This document shows, in pieces, positions 15,593 to 25,653 of a stretch of 32,910 nucleotides of DNA. The notes under the pieces were generated by a model. That model was not told the DNA's origin. It did no database searches and was given only the letters and a program-made list of their open reading frames with translations. How positions within the stretch are numbered: the first letter of the stretch is position 1; each line of letters opens with the position of its first letter. The position numbers and the translations under genes are program-made. The DNA comes from Candidatus Hydrogenedentota bacterium (GTDB lineage: Bacteria; Hydrogenedentota; Hydrogenedentia; Hydrogenedentales; SLHB01): contig JAIBAQ010000058.1 of NCBI GenBank assembly GCA_019695095.1, positions 1 to 32,910 on the forward strand, written 5' to 3'.

Positions 15593-18500
15593 ATCGATTC
15601 ACGCCGATAGCGCGCAGCCTGCGTTACTTCAAGCGATTGCACGCGGGACTCTTTTTCGGAACCCTACTCGCCGCAAGCATCCTCACCGGTGCGCTCATTG
15701 TCGGCGATTCCGCGGACTACACCTTGCGCACCTACGCGCTGTCACGCCTGGGCGGAATCCACCTCGTAGTGGTCGCCGGAGATCGCACGTTCTCACAGGG
15801 GCTGATTCGCGACGTGGACGCCAAGGTAGACACCCCGCTATCCGGTGCGCTTCTCTTGCGAGGCATGGTCATTCGCCAAGACGCCGCCACCGGCAAACAG
15901 ACGCAAGTAAACCAAGCCCAGATTACTGGCGTGGAAGACACCTTTTGGTCCTTCGGCAGCGCGGGGCCTCCTGTACTTGGTGAGCGCGAGGCCGCCGTCG
16001 ACGAGCGGCTTGCCGCCAGACTCGGAGTAAAACCCGGCGACACGCTAGCCCTTCGCATCCCCGTCCCCAGCTTGTTGTCGCGCGATGCGCCGTTGTCCTC
16101 GCGAGAGGAAGAGGCTGCCCGGCGCATCAATGTGCGCGTAAGCGCCGTGTTGTCCGACGCGCAGATGGGACGTTTCGGATTGACGGCCACTCAACTCCCG
16201 CCATTCAACGTCTTCCTGCGCCTCGGCGATCTTCAATCGCAGATGGAATTGCAGGATCGGGTCAACCTGGTGCTTTTCGGTGGCAACACAGACGCGTCCG
16301 CTCTGCAGGCGGCAATTCGGGAATCCTGGAAACCCGAATACAGCGGATTGCGCATCCGGCGCGCCGGCAATGCGGCGCTGCAACTCGAAAGCGACCGCAT
16401 ATTTATCGATGAACCCGTCTACAACGCGGCATCCGCGATACCGCAAGCGCAGGCTACCTTGACGTATCTTGTGAACCGCATAGCCAAAGGGGATCGCTTC
16501 ACGCCCTATTCCTTCATGACGGCTGGAGCGTGTGCCGACGGCTTGCGCGACGATCAAATTGTGCTCAACTCGTGGCTCGCGAGCGCACTCGATGCGCGCG
16601 AGGGAGATTCGATTTCGGTCGCATACTATGAAGTGACGCCCTCCAATCAATTCGTGGAACGCTCGCGTCAGTTCACGGTTCATTCCATCGTTCCCATCGA
16701 GTCCCTGAACCTCGAAAAGGAACTCGTGCCCGATTTCCCCGGACTCAGCAATGTCGAGAGCTGCGCCGACTGGAAAATCGGAATGCCGATGGACGACACA
16801 CTCCTCAAAGACAAATCCAACGAGGAGTACTGGAAACAGTATCGCCAGACCCCCAAGGCATTCGTCACGCTTCGCGCCGGTCAAGAGATGTGGGGGAATC
16901 GATTTGGCAAGGTCACGGCGGTTCGATTTCAGGATCCCGCTGCGACGCAGCAGTCAATCGATTCGGAATTGGCTCGGAATGTGGACCCCGCCGATCTTGG
17001 CTTTGTGGTCGAAGACGTTCGGACCAAAGCCCTGAAAGCCGTTGGCGAAGCCATCGATTTGGGCGGACTCTTCTTTGGAATGAGCTTCTTTTTGCTGATC
17101 TCCGCTCTGACCCTCACCGCACTGCTTTACACACTCGGTGTTCAGCAACGCGCCGGTGAAATTGGCCTCATGCTCGCAATTGGACTGGGCCGCGCTCGCG
17201 TCCGCACGCAGTTTCTGACCGAAGGATTTCTCGTGTCCGTGCCCGCGGCCTTGCTTGGCGCACTTATCGGAATTGCTTACGCTCAGGCACTGCTGCAGGG
17301 ACTTGCCAAGTTCTGGGGCGGCGCTGTCGGTAACATCCACATCCTGTTCCACGCATCCGGTTCTTCGATTGCGTCAGGCGCGGCAGCCACCATATTCTGC
17401 GCGCTCGGTGTGACGTTTCTATGTTTGCGGCGCATCATGCGCTTCCCCGCGCGCGAGCTGCTGCAGGGCGATTTCACTCAGCCGCGCCAAACCTATCGCA
17501 CCGGCAGAATAGGCCGAATTGTGGCTACCTTATCCCTGCTGTCTGCAGTGACCATTACCGCTCTCACCTTCTTCTCCGAAGCGGAAGACGTCTCCATGTC
17601 CTTCTTCACTTCCGGATTCCTCGTCTTGCTCGCGGGACTGCTCATCGCGCGCGACATGCTCATACGCGCGGCCTTCAGCAAGAGAGCAGGGCTTCCGACG
17701 CCGTGGCGTATCGCCCTGCTTAACGCCTCGCGGCGCAGGTCTCGCAGCTTGGGCATGATCTCGACTCTCGCGTCGGGATGTTTCCTCGTGCTGGCGGTCG
17801 CATCCATGCAGAAAGACCCCGCCGCGAACTCCGAAATGCATTGGTCCGGGACCGGCGGCTTCTCGCTCTACGCAGAAACGACGACCCCGCTAATCGATTC
17901 CGCGGCGATTTCGAAGGCGTTTCCGGAATTCACCTCTGCCGCGCTGCGCGTACGCGACGGCGACGACGCCAGTTGTCTCAACCTCAACCACGCCCAGACT
18001 CCGCGTATCTTTGGTGTGAACACCGAAGCCATGACAGAGATGAAGGCGTTTCTGCCCGCCAATGGTGACAACATCTGGCGTCTGCTCGATTCGGACACAG
18101 GCAACACCGTTCCCATCCTTGCCGGCGATGCCAATACCGCCATGTGGGGCCTGAAGATGAAAGTGGGCGATACGCTTGATGTGCTCGACGATTCGGGAAA
18201 CACGGTCTCGTTAAAGCTCGTTGGTACACTCCCGATGGCGCTCTCGGTATTTCAGGGAACCGTTCTAATTTCGGACGCCGCTTTCACGCGCCTGTGGCCA
18301 TCCGAACAGGGTTTTCGCGCGTTCCTCGTCGCTTCGGCGTCACCTCCAGCGCCGGAAACCGTGGCAAAGCTCCAGAGCGATTTCTCGCGCGACGGTATGG
18401 ACGTCATGACGACCGTCGATAGGTTACGCATGTTCTACGCCGTTGAAAGCACCTATCTGAGCATGTTTCTGGCTCTGGGCGGCCTGGGAGTATTGCTGGG

Positions 18501-18831
18501 GGCCGCCGCCACGGGCATTGTCGTGCTGCGGAACGTATTCGAACGCCGGCGGGAAATCGCGCTGCTCCACGCCTTTGGCTACCCTGCCCCCATGGTGTTC
18601 CGGCTACTCCTGCGCGAACACGCGCTTTTGCTCCTCGGCGGCATTCTTGTAGGAGCCGGCGCGGCAACGGTCGCCATGACCCCTGCCTTAGTGTCCATGC
18701 AAACCGCCGCAGGCGCCTTGTCACGTTATACCGTCCCCTTCGCGGCGCTACTGCTTGCTGCCGCCAGCGTATGGGCGGCGCTCGTATTTGCCCTGCGCAG
18801 TTCAAACATACGCGCGCTTCGATCGGAATAG
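15589..18831 (+). CDS. Large FtsX/MacB-type ABC permease, about 10 membrane segments
   Basis: 1080 residues from the ATG at 15589, which overlaps the ATPase stop (ATGA). An in-frame ATG 24 nt upstream lies inside the ATPase gene. TM1 is at about 20-45. A large extracytoplasmic domain (about 50-485) follows, then TMs in FFGMSFFLLISALTLTALLY, a second in VSVPAALLGALIGIAYAQAL and further segments. A second, smaller extracytoplasmic domain (about 745-935) precedes three final TMs in a second FtsX unit (ALGGLGVLLGAAATGIVVLR...). The duplicated-FtsX, 10-TM layout resembles the YbbP type more than four-TM LolC/MacB. One polypeptide probably supplies both halves of the translocator. Substrate unknown, with the adjacent propeller lipoprotein a candidate. 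Confidence 0.9.
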   Translation: MNRFTPIARSLRYFKRLHAGLFFGTLLAASILTGALIVGDSADYTLRTYALSRLGGIHLVVVAGDRTFSQGLIRDVDAKVDTPLSGALLLRGMVIRQDAATGKQTQVNQAQITGVEDTFWSFGSAGPPVLGEREAAVDERLAARLGVKPGDTLALRIPVPSLLSRDAPLSSREEEAARRINVRVSAVLSDAQMGRFGLTATQLPPFNVFLRLGDLQSQMELQDRVNLVLFGGNTDASALQAAIRESWKPEYSGLRIRRAGNAALQLESDRIFIDEPVYNAASAIPQAQATLTYLVNRIAKGDRFTPYSFMTAGACADGLRDDQIVLNSWLASALDAREGDSISVAYYEVTPSNQFVERSRQFTVHSIVPIESLNLEKELVPDFPGLSNVESCADWKIGMPMDDTLLKDKSNEEYWKQYRQTPKAFVTLRAGQEMWGNRFGKVTAVRFQDPAATQQSIDSELARNVDPADLGFVVEDVRTKALKAVGEAIDLGGLFFGMSFFLLISALTLTALLYTLGVQQRAGEIGLMLAIGLGRARVRTQFLTEGFLVSVPAALLGALIGIAYAQALLQGLAKFWGGAVGNIHILFHASGSSIASGAAATIFCALGVTFLCLRRIMRFPARELLQGDFTQPRQTYRTGRIGRIVATLSLLSAVTITALTFFSEAEDVSMSFFTSGFLVLLAGLLIARDMLIRAAFSKRAGLPTPWRIALLNASRRRSRSLGMISTLASGCFLVLAVASMQKDPAANSEMHWSGTGGFSLYAETTTPLIDSAAISKAFPEFTSAALRVRDGDDASCLNLNHAQTPRIFGVNTEAMTEMKAFLPANGDNIWRLLDSDTGNTVPILAGDANTAMWGLKMKVGDTLDVLDDSGNTVSLKLVGTLPMALSVFQGTVLISDAAFTRLWPSEQGFRAFLVASASPPAPETVAKLQSDFSRDGMDVMTTVDRLRMFYAVESTYLSMFLALGGLGVLLGAAATGIVVLRNVFERRREIALLHAFGYPAPMVFRLLLREHALLLLGGILVGAGAATVAMTPALVSMQTAAGALSRYTVPFAALLLAAASVWAALVFALRSSNIRALRSE

Positions 18832-18965
18832 GCCAGCGTCCCAAGCGACTCATCTTCAAGGGTTTGCGACCGGTCGGCGGCGTAGACCAGGAATCGAAGC
18901 ACATTCGGAAGTTTTACGAATTCGGGGATGTTCTACAGAGTACGTGCCGCCTGCAAAACTGGTGC

Positions 18966-18991
18966 TTGGGGTAGGTAAAAAAGGGTATGAT
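18966..18991 (+). promoter_or_regulatory. Weak candidate promoter for the pseudopilin-like gene
   Basis: A good -10-like TATGAT lies at 18986-18991, about 47 nt before the ATG at 19038. The nearest -35-like TTGGGG (18966-18971) is only 14 nt away, which is too short, so only the -10 is suggestive. The rest of the 206-nt gap after the permease gene shows nothing I can interpret. Confidence 0.2.
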
Positions 18992-19037
18992 GCTCCCTCC
19001 TCAAGTCCGTCAATGATTAAATAAGGATGCCCAACGC

Positions 19038-19967
19038 ATGAAACGCTACGGCTTTACGTTGATTGAGCTTCTTGTCGTAATCGCCATCATCGGAATCCTC
19101 GCGGCGATTCTTCTGCCCGCGCTTGCGCGTGCCCGCGAGGCCGCACGCCGCGCCAGTTGTCAGAATAACCTCAAGCAAATGGGTCTCGTCTTCAAAATGT
19201 ACGCCAACGAATCCAAGGGGCAGAAGTTTCCGCCTGTCCAGGGCGTCGCTGAGTACTTCACGGACGGTTCCGGCGGTCTCCCCTCGGGTTGCGGTGCGGA
19301 AATATCTTCGGAGCTTTGCCCACGCATCACCGCCATCTATCCCGAGTACCTGACGGACTGGGGCGTCCTGATTTGCCCGTCGGCCCCGCACTCTGCCGGC
19401 GATGTGGCCGATACCCTCGCTCTGATTAAAGAAGGCTGCGCCTACGCTGGACTCGCCGATAACGGCGACTCTTCCTATCACTACAACGGCTTTGTGCTCG
19501 ACCAGTGCGACGGCGATGACGAGATGAACACGACGATGCTGCCCGGGACCGCCCAGCAGATGATCGAGATGCTGCTGCCCCTCGCGACGGTAGGCGCATT
19601 CGGGTCCACGGACTTGGGCGTAGCAGGCGGCACCGCCGCGCGTGATGCCCTCGACAACGACATCAGCGTGACTTCCCCCTACGGCAATGGCGGCGGCTCC
19701 ACCGTACACCGCCTCCGTGAGGGCGTTGAGCGCTTCATGATCAGCGATATCAACAACCCTGCGGCCACTTCGAAGTCTCAGTCCGAGATCGCGGTTCTCT
19801 GGGATTCCGTCAGCCTTGACTCTACGTCGGATGCCACCTTCAACCATCTTCCCGGCGGCTCGAACGTGCTTTACATGGATGGGCATGTGTCCTTCCTCAA
19901 GTACGAGAAGGACGGCAAGTTCCCGGCAAACGGATCGTATGCGACCGTAGTTGTCTCGGGTCTCTAG
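19038..19967 (+). CDS. Type IV pilin/type II secretion-like pseudopilin with DGHV C-terminal motif
   Basis: 309 residues. The N-terminus [23 protein letters not shown] is a class III prepilin signal, cut by PilD after Gly5 with Glu at +5 of the mature protein, and is followed by [24 protein letters not shown]-terminal [17 protein letters not shown] segment resembles the H-X9-DG signature of this expanded planctomycete/Hydrogenedentes-type family, although here there are ten residues between His and Asp-Gly. AAGGA lies about 10 nt before the ATG. No secretion apparatus genes are nearby, and such proteins typically occur as many dispersed paralogues. Probably exported and membrane-tethered. Function unknown. 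Confidence 0.9.
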   Translation: MKRYGFTLIELLVVIAIIGILAAILLPALARAREAARRASCQNNLKQMGLVFKMYANESKGQKFPPVQGVAEYFTDGSGGLPSGCGAEISSELCPRITAIYPEYLTDWGVLICPSAPHSAGDVADTLALIKEGCAYAGLADNGDSSYHYNGFVLDQCDGDDEMNTTMLPGTAQQMIEMLLPLATVGAFGSTDLGVAGGTAARDALDNDISVTSPYGNGGGSTVHRLREGVERFMISDINNPAATSKSQSEIAVLWDSVSLDSTSDATFNHLPGGSNVLYMDGHVSFLKYEKDGKFPANGSYATVVVSGL

Positions 19968-19968
19968 A

Positions 19969-19979
19969 CGCTAGGAGCG
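19969..19979. terminator. Very weak hairpin between convergent genes
   Basis: CGCT-AGG-AGCG is a 4-bp stem with a 3-nt loop in the 23-nt space between the convergent pseudopilin and GH78-like genes. On the plus strand it is followed, after a few bases, by a short T-rich stretch (TGTTTTTA). It is too small to be a confident terminator. Confidence 0.15.
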
Positions 19980-19990
19980 CCCAACTGTTT

Positions 19991-22633
19991 TTAGGGAATG
20001 AACACGACCGCCGTTCCCCCTGCGGGAATTCGGTAGCGGTTCAGGCCCAAAGGGTGTACTGGTTGTAGCGCGGTCAACTCGGTCTTGGACGAAGGCGGCA
20101 CCAGCAGTTCGCCTTCGCATCCCGCCGGCAACGACACCGTCACACGATGCCCGCCATTTTCGGGCACCGCTGCAAACGGTATGGGTCCTCGCACCGTGTA
20201 CGCCGTGAGTTCGAGCTTTCCGAGGTCCGCCAATTGCGGTCGTATGACGCACGTCGCGAAACCGGGCGACGTTGGCCGTATGCCCGCGATGTCCATATAC
20301 AGCGCATACGCGGGCATCACCGGGCAATGACTCCACGAACTTGTGGTGTCCGGCCGCGCCGACCAGTTCTCTTGAAGCGAGTTGTTCAACACCACGGACG
20401 GCATGGTCGCCCAGCGCTCACGCCACTCTTTCACCACGACGTCGGTCCGCCCCAACTGCGCCAGCGCCCAGCATCGCCAGTACGCGTTTGCCGGATACGA
20501 CAACCCCATCTCCGGCGGGCATTCCACTAATGCGTTCAACGCCCCCGCCGTGTTTCCACCGGGACACTGCTCAAAGAGGATCGCGGTTGCCAACGAACGA
20601 TCACACAACCGGACTTCCTTCTCTTCAGCTTGCCAAGGCAGATTCGCCTCGAAGCGTCCCCGATCCGCATTCCAATACCGAGCGACCGTCGCTTTCAGCA
20701 AATCTGCGCCGACCGATTCGTAATGCGCAGCCTTGGCTTCGTCTCCCATAGCCCGGCAAAGCGGCGCCAACGCATGCGAGAACATCGCCGCCGCATAGAG
20801 ATTGAACGCGCACTGCTTGTGACGCGGCATCTTGTACGCATCGTGATCGATCCAAACCGTCGGAATCCCCAGGTTCTCGACGGGCAACAGACCGTCCGCG
20901 CCTTTCAGGCTCTCCAAGTACTGCGCGAATCGAAGCAGACGCGGATAGGGTTCGCGGACTCCATCCAAGTCTCCCGAATACAGGTAATGCCACCAACAGT
21001 CGAAGTTGAAGCCCACCCCATGATCGAGCAAGGGACCCCAGTAGGCCCCGTCGATTTGCTTCTGCATCACGCGCGCCAGCCGATCGAAGGCGGGCCAGCA
21101 ATCCATGAAATACCCTTCCGGCGATTGTCCCTCGCTGAACGTGCGCAAATACCGCCGCGCCAGCAGGTAGTCCCCCAGCCCGTATCGCGCAAGGAAGATC
21201 TGCGGTCCGCAGTCCCCGCTGTACTGCTGCCGTTCGCGCCCCATTCCATCCACGAAAGTCTCGATACCGCTATTGAACACCGTATTGATGCTCGCGTCGA
21301 ACAATCGCTGCAACGCGGGTTCGTCGCACGAAATCCGGGCCTTTTCCGGCCACGGGTACGTCCGTCTGCGTACCCCTACGTCGCGTATCGTCACTGGGCG
21401 CGACGCATTGCGCACGTGCAACTGAACCCAGCGCAGACTCTCATAGTCGAATGTCTCGAAATGATTGATACCTTCGCGGCACACAAACCGTGTCCACGAG
21501 TAGAAATGCGTATCGAGGAACGCAGGACCGTTGATGGGATCGTGCGACTCTTGCGGCAACAGTTCGATGATCGTCCCTTCCGGGGCGTCGATCGTGAAAT
21601 GCGGCCATCCCACGATCTGCTCCGCGAACTCAAACGTAGCGAACACTCCTTCTCGATCGTTTGAGGTAGCGGGCAACTCCCAGGCATCTCCATTGGTTTT
21701 GGCAACATCGGCGCGATCCGCTTTGAAGGAATCCGCCATCCGCATATCGAACCAATCGTCGGGGTCGCGCAGCCAGGTCACCCGACCGGCCTCCGACAGC
21801 CGTTTCGCGTCGACCAGCGTTTCTCGAACCGCGGGTATCTGCCGTGCGCGCAACGCGCTCTTTTCCGAATTCGCCCTGTCAATCAAGTCGTTGCTGTCGT
21901 GTCTTCCGCAGGCCGCGGGCTTATCGGGCGGGCAATCCACAATTGCCGCGCCCATCCAATCGGCATCCGGCTCGTATTCGGGCGTATCCCAACCCTCCGG
22001 ACGTAATCGCGCGTCATACTCTTCCTGCAACGCGCGCAAGTACCACCGTTTGTATTGCCCCGGGCGGTGCGCTCGATCCAGCTTCACCTGCCATGAATCG
22101 TCTGACACGACGCGCTCAACACGACCGTCTTTGAACTCCATGACCGCATGAAAAATGAAGCCTGGCTTCCCGGCAGGCCACGTGCCGTCGCCCAATCCAT
22201 AAAACAGCACCTGCGCTCCGATCACGTTCTTCCCGGGCTTCATCAGCGCGGTAATATCGCAAGGGTCCACATCCAACTGACGCGGATCGCAGGGAGCCGG
22301 ACCCCACTGCACGCGCTGCCCGTTCACCGATAGCAAGTAGCGGCTGTCGCCGGTCACCCATGCCGATACACGCTCGGGGACTTCGTCCAACACAACTTCG
22401 CGGCGAAATAGGGCGAACGTATTCGATAACGTGCGTTGACATGGAAACCATATCCACCGCGCGGGGGCCATGGTCATCGGCGCCGGTTGCGAGGATGCAG
22501 CCGGGTTATCGCGCCGCGCATGTATGAGTTCGTCGACTGTCATTACCGTGCCCTCTTCAGCCCAAGTGGGTGTACCCAGCGCAAGCCCAATCCAGACCAC
22601 CGCCACGGACGCTGCTGCTTTCTGCAATTTCAT
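19991..22633 (-). CDS. Secreted alpha-L-rhamnosidase-like glycoside hydrolase (GH78 type)
   Basis: 880 residues with a signal peptide (MKLQKAAASVAVVWIGLALGTPTWA). An N-terminal beta-rich domain opens PARWIWFP and contains FRREVVLDEVPERVSAWVTG and YLLSVNGQRV, typical of bacterial alpha-L-rhamnosidase N-domains. A six-hairpin (alpha/alpha)6 domain begins near 435. Its VDGMGRERQQYSGDCG segment (461-476) corresponds to the conserved D-x3-(R/D)ER-xx(W/Y)xGD loop of GH78, so Glu467 is the candidate general acid. A C-terminal beta-sandwich follows (PQLADLGKLELTAYTVRGP...). The GGGGAGG ribosome site lies 7 nt from the ATG. It probably acts on rhamnose-containing plant or algal polysaccharide outside the cytoplasm. 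The exact linkage is unknown. Confidence 0.85.
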   Translation of the reverse strand: MKLQKAAASVAVVWIGLALGTPTWAEEGTVMTVDELIHARRDNPAASSQPAPMTMAPARWIWFPCQRTLSNTFALFRREVVLDEVPERVSAWVTGDSRYLLSVNGQRVQWGPAPCDPRQLDVDPCDITALMKPGKNVIGAQVLFYGLGDGTWPAGKPGFIFHAVMEFKDGRVERVVSDDSWQVKLDRAHRPGQYKRWYLRALQEEYDARLRPEGWDTPEYEPDADWMGAAIVDCPPDKPAACGRHDSNDLIDRANSEKSALRARQIPAVRETLVDAKRLSEAGRVTWLRDPDDWFDMRMADSFKADRADVAKTNGDAWELPATSNDREGVFATFEFAEQIVGWPHFTIDAPEGTIIELLPQESHDPINGPAFLDTHFYSWTRFVCREGINHFETFDYESLRWVQLHVRNASRPVTIRDVGVRRRTYPWPEKARISCDEPALQRLFDASINTVFNSGIETFVDGMGRERQQYSGDCGPQIFLARYGLGDYLLARRYLRTFSEGQSPEGYFMDCWPAFDRLARVMQKQIDGAYWGPLLDHGVGFNFDCWWHYLYSGDLDGVREPYPRLLRFAQYLESLKGADGLLPVENLGIPTVWIDHDAYKMPRHKQCAFNLYAAAMFSHALAPLCRAMGDEAKAAHYESVGADLLKATVARYWNADRGRFEANLPWQAEEKEVRLCDRSLATAILFEQCPGGNTAGALNALVECPPEMGLSYPANAYWRCWALAQLGRTDVVVKEWRERWATMPSVVLNNSLQENWSARPDTTSSWSHCPVMPAYALYMDIAGIRPTSPGFATCVIRPQLADLGKLELTAYTVRGPIPFAAVPENGGHRVTVSLPAGCEGELLVPPSSKTELTALQPVHPLGLNRYRIPAGGTAVVFIP

Positions 22634-22710
22634 TCGTAAACCTCCCCATATCCAGGCTCAATTTTGTAAAGGCGCGGCCCCGAATTTTCACAGACAAGCA
22701 TCGTGCCCCC

Positions 22711-25419
22711 CTATTCCGAAACCTTCGAATCCATATACGGATAAATATCGCGCACCATCGAGCACCGATTATCGACTAGACTCGCTTTCCAAAGCTCCTC
22801 GCCCGCAATCCCGTCGTCTGCGACAAAGAAGACCACGTCTCCCATCGGCGTAATGCTGTGTACTCGCGCAGATTGATTCTCCGCCAGCCGTCCCCTCGCT
22901 CGGAGATCGTTGTTTCCAACCCGTCGATCGATAACCAGCAATTCCCGGTCAAATGTCGCGTCGGGCATGATGGATCCAGAGAACACAGCGGCGTTGTCGT
23001 CCAAGAAGCGCCCTTCCGATGCGACGACGGGGAAACCGGCATGTCCCGCCCTGTCGACAAGCGTAATAACACCCGTGCCCTTCGTGGTTCCGTTGGATGT
23101 CCAAACCACACGGCCATACTGCGGATGATGGGCCACAAAGAGAAGCTCCGTCGGCGATGCGGCAAGCAACGACGGGCTTGAACTGGCCTGTCCGGGAAAA
23201 CAGTCGGAGACTAGCCGAGTTCCATTCGGAGTGCCGTCTGTACTCCACAACTCCGCCCCGGTCTCAAACGTGTGCGCCGCGAAGAGTACGACTCCCCCAA
23301 TGTCGACGAAGGGACACAGAGAGCGCTTGGAGCCGGGCGGATGGATGGCACTGATCAATGGGACGGGAAGCCCTTCGATCTTCTGCTCCCATTGCGTGGG
23401 CTCGGTTTTAGCCTGCCCAAGCAAGACCGCCATGTCGACGAGCGGATTGGCCATGTAGAGCTTACGCAGAGTGCCATCTTCGTCAAGCACCCAGAGCGCA
23501 CTCATCGAGCTTTCTCCGGATGTATAGATGAAGATGTGCTCTCGCAACACGAATACTTCTTCGATTGCAGCACCCGCCTCCGTTTCCGGTTGATGCGCCA
23601 GGATCGAAGTCCCTTCCTCGGTCCCGTCTGTTTCCCACAAGCGAGGTGCGTTCGGAGAGGCTTCCGCTACGAAATACACCTTGCCTCGTGAAGCCACTCC
23701 CATCCGTGGACAGCTCCCCTGCTTGCCAGCCCAGATATCTTTCACGCGCACTGTACCTTCGGCTGTTCCATCCGTCCGCCAGAGTTCCCGTCCGCTTGTT
23801 TCATCCTCGGCACTGAACAGTAGAACGGTTCCAAGGTTTGCCAGCAATTCGGGCCTTGAGTCCTCGGAACCTGCGCGGATGTCCGTCACTATCTGCGTGC
23901 CTTCGGTTGTACCATCGCTACGCCATAGTTCGTCGCCGCACTCTCGACTGGTCGCTCCAAAGCACAGGCGTCCATTTACTATCGCCAAATCGTGCGGGCT
24001 CGCCGAGGGACTCTTCTGAGATGCATGCTTCCAAATATCCGCGACGAGCCGAGTGCCCGCGGCACTCCCGTCACTTCCCCAAAGCTCCTCCCCGTGAACT
24101 CCGTCGTTGCAGGTAAAGAAGAGGCGCTCTTCCTTCAGATTCGTCAGACTGTCCGGGCCCGACGAACCCGTTCCTGGGACAATATCCGCGAGCGGCGTCG
24201 TCCCTTGTGCGGTCCCATCTGTGCAAAACACCTCTTCGCCAAACTCGATTGAATTAGCGCAGAAATAGAGCTTGCCTCGAAACTCCTCGGGAGACCACGG
24301 CTCACTTCCCACACTCCCGGGGAAGAGGTCTACCAGAAGTTGCGTTCCAGCGTTTGTACCATCGGTTCGCCACACCTCGATTCCGTGCTGGCCGTCATTG
24401 GCAAAAAAATACACATAGTCGCCGGCCTTTTCGAAATAGTGCGGATCACTTCCTCCCGCGCCAGGGCACACATCTTTCACCATCACCGTGCCTTCGGCGG
24501 TGCCGTCGGTCACCCAGAGTTCATTCCCGTGCTCGCCGTCGTTCGCCTGAAACCATGCTACGTCCCCAATGACCGTCATCGAGCCCATCTCGGAAGAAGC
24601 GGGTCCCGGCCGCACATCTTTCAGTAGCCGCGTCCCCTCCTGCGTGCCATCCGTGACCCATAACTCGCTCCCGCATGCGTCGTCTTGGTAGCGGAACAGA
24701 GCTCGTGAACCCAGCGACACTAAATGGTCGATGATGGAGGTGCCACCTCTACCGTCGCTAATCAACGAGACTTCGCGCGATTCAGGCTGAAATGCGTACA
24801 ACAAGTTCCTGCTCGCCACCAGGATTCTGTCATCACCCAGAAGCGCCGTAAAAAACTGCCCCGTTGAGGCCGGTATTTCAACCTTAAAACAAGGACGCCC
24901 ACTCGCCTGTGTAACAAACACATTGCGCTGGTTCAGATTTGGCGATGCATTGAAGACAATCCAGGAGCCGGCGCGTGCGCTTGGTTCAGGATCCGAGGAC
25001 AAGTTGCCCGGCGCAAGGTCGCCCAGGAGCGCCAGTTCGCTCGCCTCGCTCTCTCGAAGATAGGCTTCTCTTCCAAAGCCGTTTGAAGTCACTTCCGCGG
25101 AGAAGAATAGTACTCCGCCTCCCATATCTTTAAGGACTTTGGGGCTCGATCCCTTAGCGCCATCTTCGAGATCGACTGAAAGCTGACAGCGATCAGACAC
25201 ATCCACCGACCAGAGTTCCCGACCATTCTCACCGTCATCCGCCGAGAAATAGACATAATCGCCGCACGCGGTAAGGTACATCGGAGATGAAGAGGGTGGA
25301 TTCGGCGCGGTTGGGCCGACTTCCAAGATGGTGATTATAGGTGAGACTTGCGCCGATGCCTCAATGCAGCTAGCACAGACGGCCAGTGTGACACTGATCG
25401 ATTTGATCACCCTCGACAT
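22711..25419 (-). CDS. Secreted ELWxxDGT-repeat protein
   Basis: 902 residues from an ATG at 25419, preceded by GGAG at 9 nt and giving the signal peptide MSRVIKSISVTLAVCASCIEASAQ. A longer in-frame start at 25455 is less likely. The protein consists almost wholly of roughly 45-65-residue repeats. Around ten good copies carry (E/D)(L/V)WxxDGTxxGT followed by a (K/V/A)D(I/V)xPG end, for example ELWVTDGTQEGT and EVWRTDGTNAGT, with degenerate copies at both ends. The family is an extracellular beta-propeller-like repeat of unknown function. No C-terminal sorting signal is visible. The gene lies downstream of the kinase on the same strand, separated by a copy of the 184-bp structured element. Confidence 0.9.
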   Translation of the reverse strand: MSRVIKSISVTLAVCASCIEASAQVSPIITILEVGPTAPNPPSSSPMYLTACGDYVYFSADDGENGRELWSVDVSDRCQLSVDLEDGAKGSSPKVLKDMGGGVLFFSAEVTSNGFGREAYLRESEASELALLGDLAPGNLSSDPEPSARAGSWIVFNASPNLNQRNVFVTQASGRPCFKVEIPASTGQFFTALLGDDRILVASRNLLYAFQPESREVSLISDGRGGTSIIDHLVSLGSRALFRYQDDACGSELWVTDGTQEGTRLLKDVRPGPASSEMGSMTVIGDVAWFQANDGEHGNELWVTDGTAEGTVMVKDVCPGAGGSDPHYFEKAGDYVYFFANDGQHGIEVWRTDGTNAGTQLLVDLFPGSVGSEPWSPEEFRGKLYFCANSIEFGEEVFCTDGTAQGTTPLADIVPGTGSSGPDSLTNLKEERLFFTCNDGVHGEELWGSDGSAAGTRLVADIWKHASQKSPSASPHDLAIVNGRLCFGATSRECGDELWRSDGTTEGTQIVTDIRAGSEDSRPELLANLGTVLLFSAEDETSGRELWRTDGTAEGTVRVKDIWAGKQGSCPRMGVASRGKVYFVAEASPNAPRLWETDGTEEGTSILAHQPETEAGAAIEEVFVLREHIFIYTSGESSMSALWVLDEDGTLRKLYMANPLVDMAVLLGQAKTEPTQWEQKIEGLPVPLISAIHPPGSKRSLCPFVDIGGVVLFAAHTFETGAELWSTDGTPNGTRLVSDCFPGQASSSPSLLAASPTELLFVAHHPQYGRVVWTSNGTTKGTGVITLVDRAGHAGFPVVASEGRFLDDNAAVFSGSIMPDATFDRELLVIDRRVGNNDLRARGRLAENQSARVHSITPMGDVVFFVADDGIAGEELWKASLVDNRCSMVRDIYPYMDSKVSE

Positions 25420-25469
25420 TGACACCCGCTCCGCGCCCCTATCATGGCCTTCCATGCGGGACTATCTCC

Positions 25470-25653
25470 GGATTTCTCACGAACACACTTTACCTTCTCT
25501 CGCAACCAGTGCGTTTGCGGGACTTACGCCGAAAAACCAGGCAGCTCTCTGAAGACAGTGTGTGTTCGCGAGAAATCCACATGGCATAGCCTCAAAGTCT
25601 TGCTCGTGAGCAATTTGCATCAGCGTTCAATAGCGCCGATTCAAATTGCGGAC
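25470..25653 (+). repeat. Structured 184-bp repeat element, copy E1
   Basis: First of three gapless-alignable copies. Its 109-bp core (25470-25578) starts GGATTTCTCACGAACACACT and ends with the near-complement ...TTCGCGAGAAATCC. A 75-bp tail follows, containing a 40-nt hairpin at 25610-25649 (GCAATTTG ... CAAATTGC). It matches copy E2 at 88/109 core and 64/75 tail positions by hand count. It lies upstream of the ELWxxDGT gene, antisense to it. An 8-bp direct repeat ATCTCCGG occurs at 25464-25471 and 25655-25662, possibly a target-site duplication. In the rest of this gap (25654-25772), beyond that repeat, I see nothing interpretable. Confidence 0.85.
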
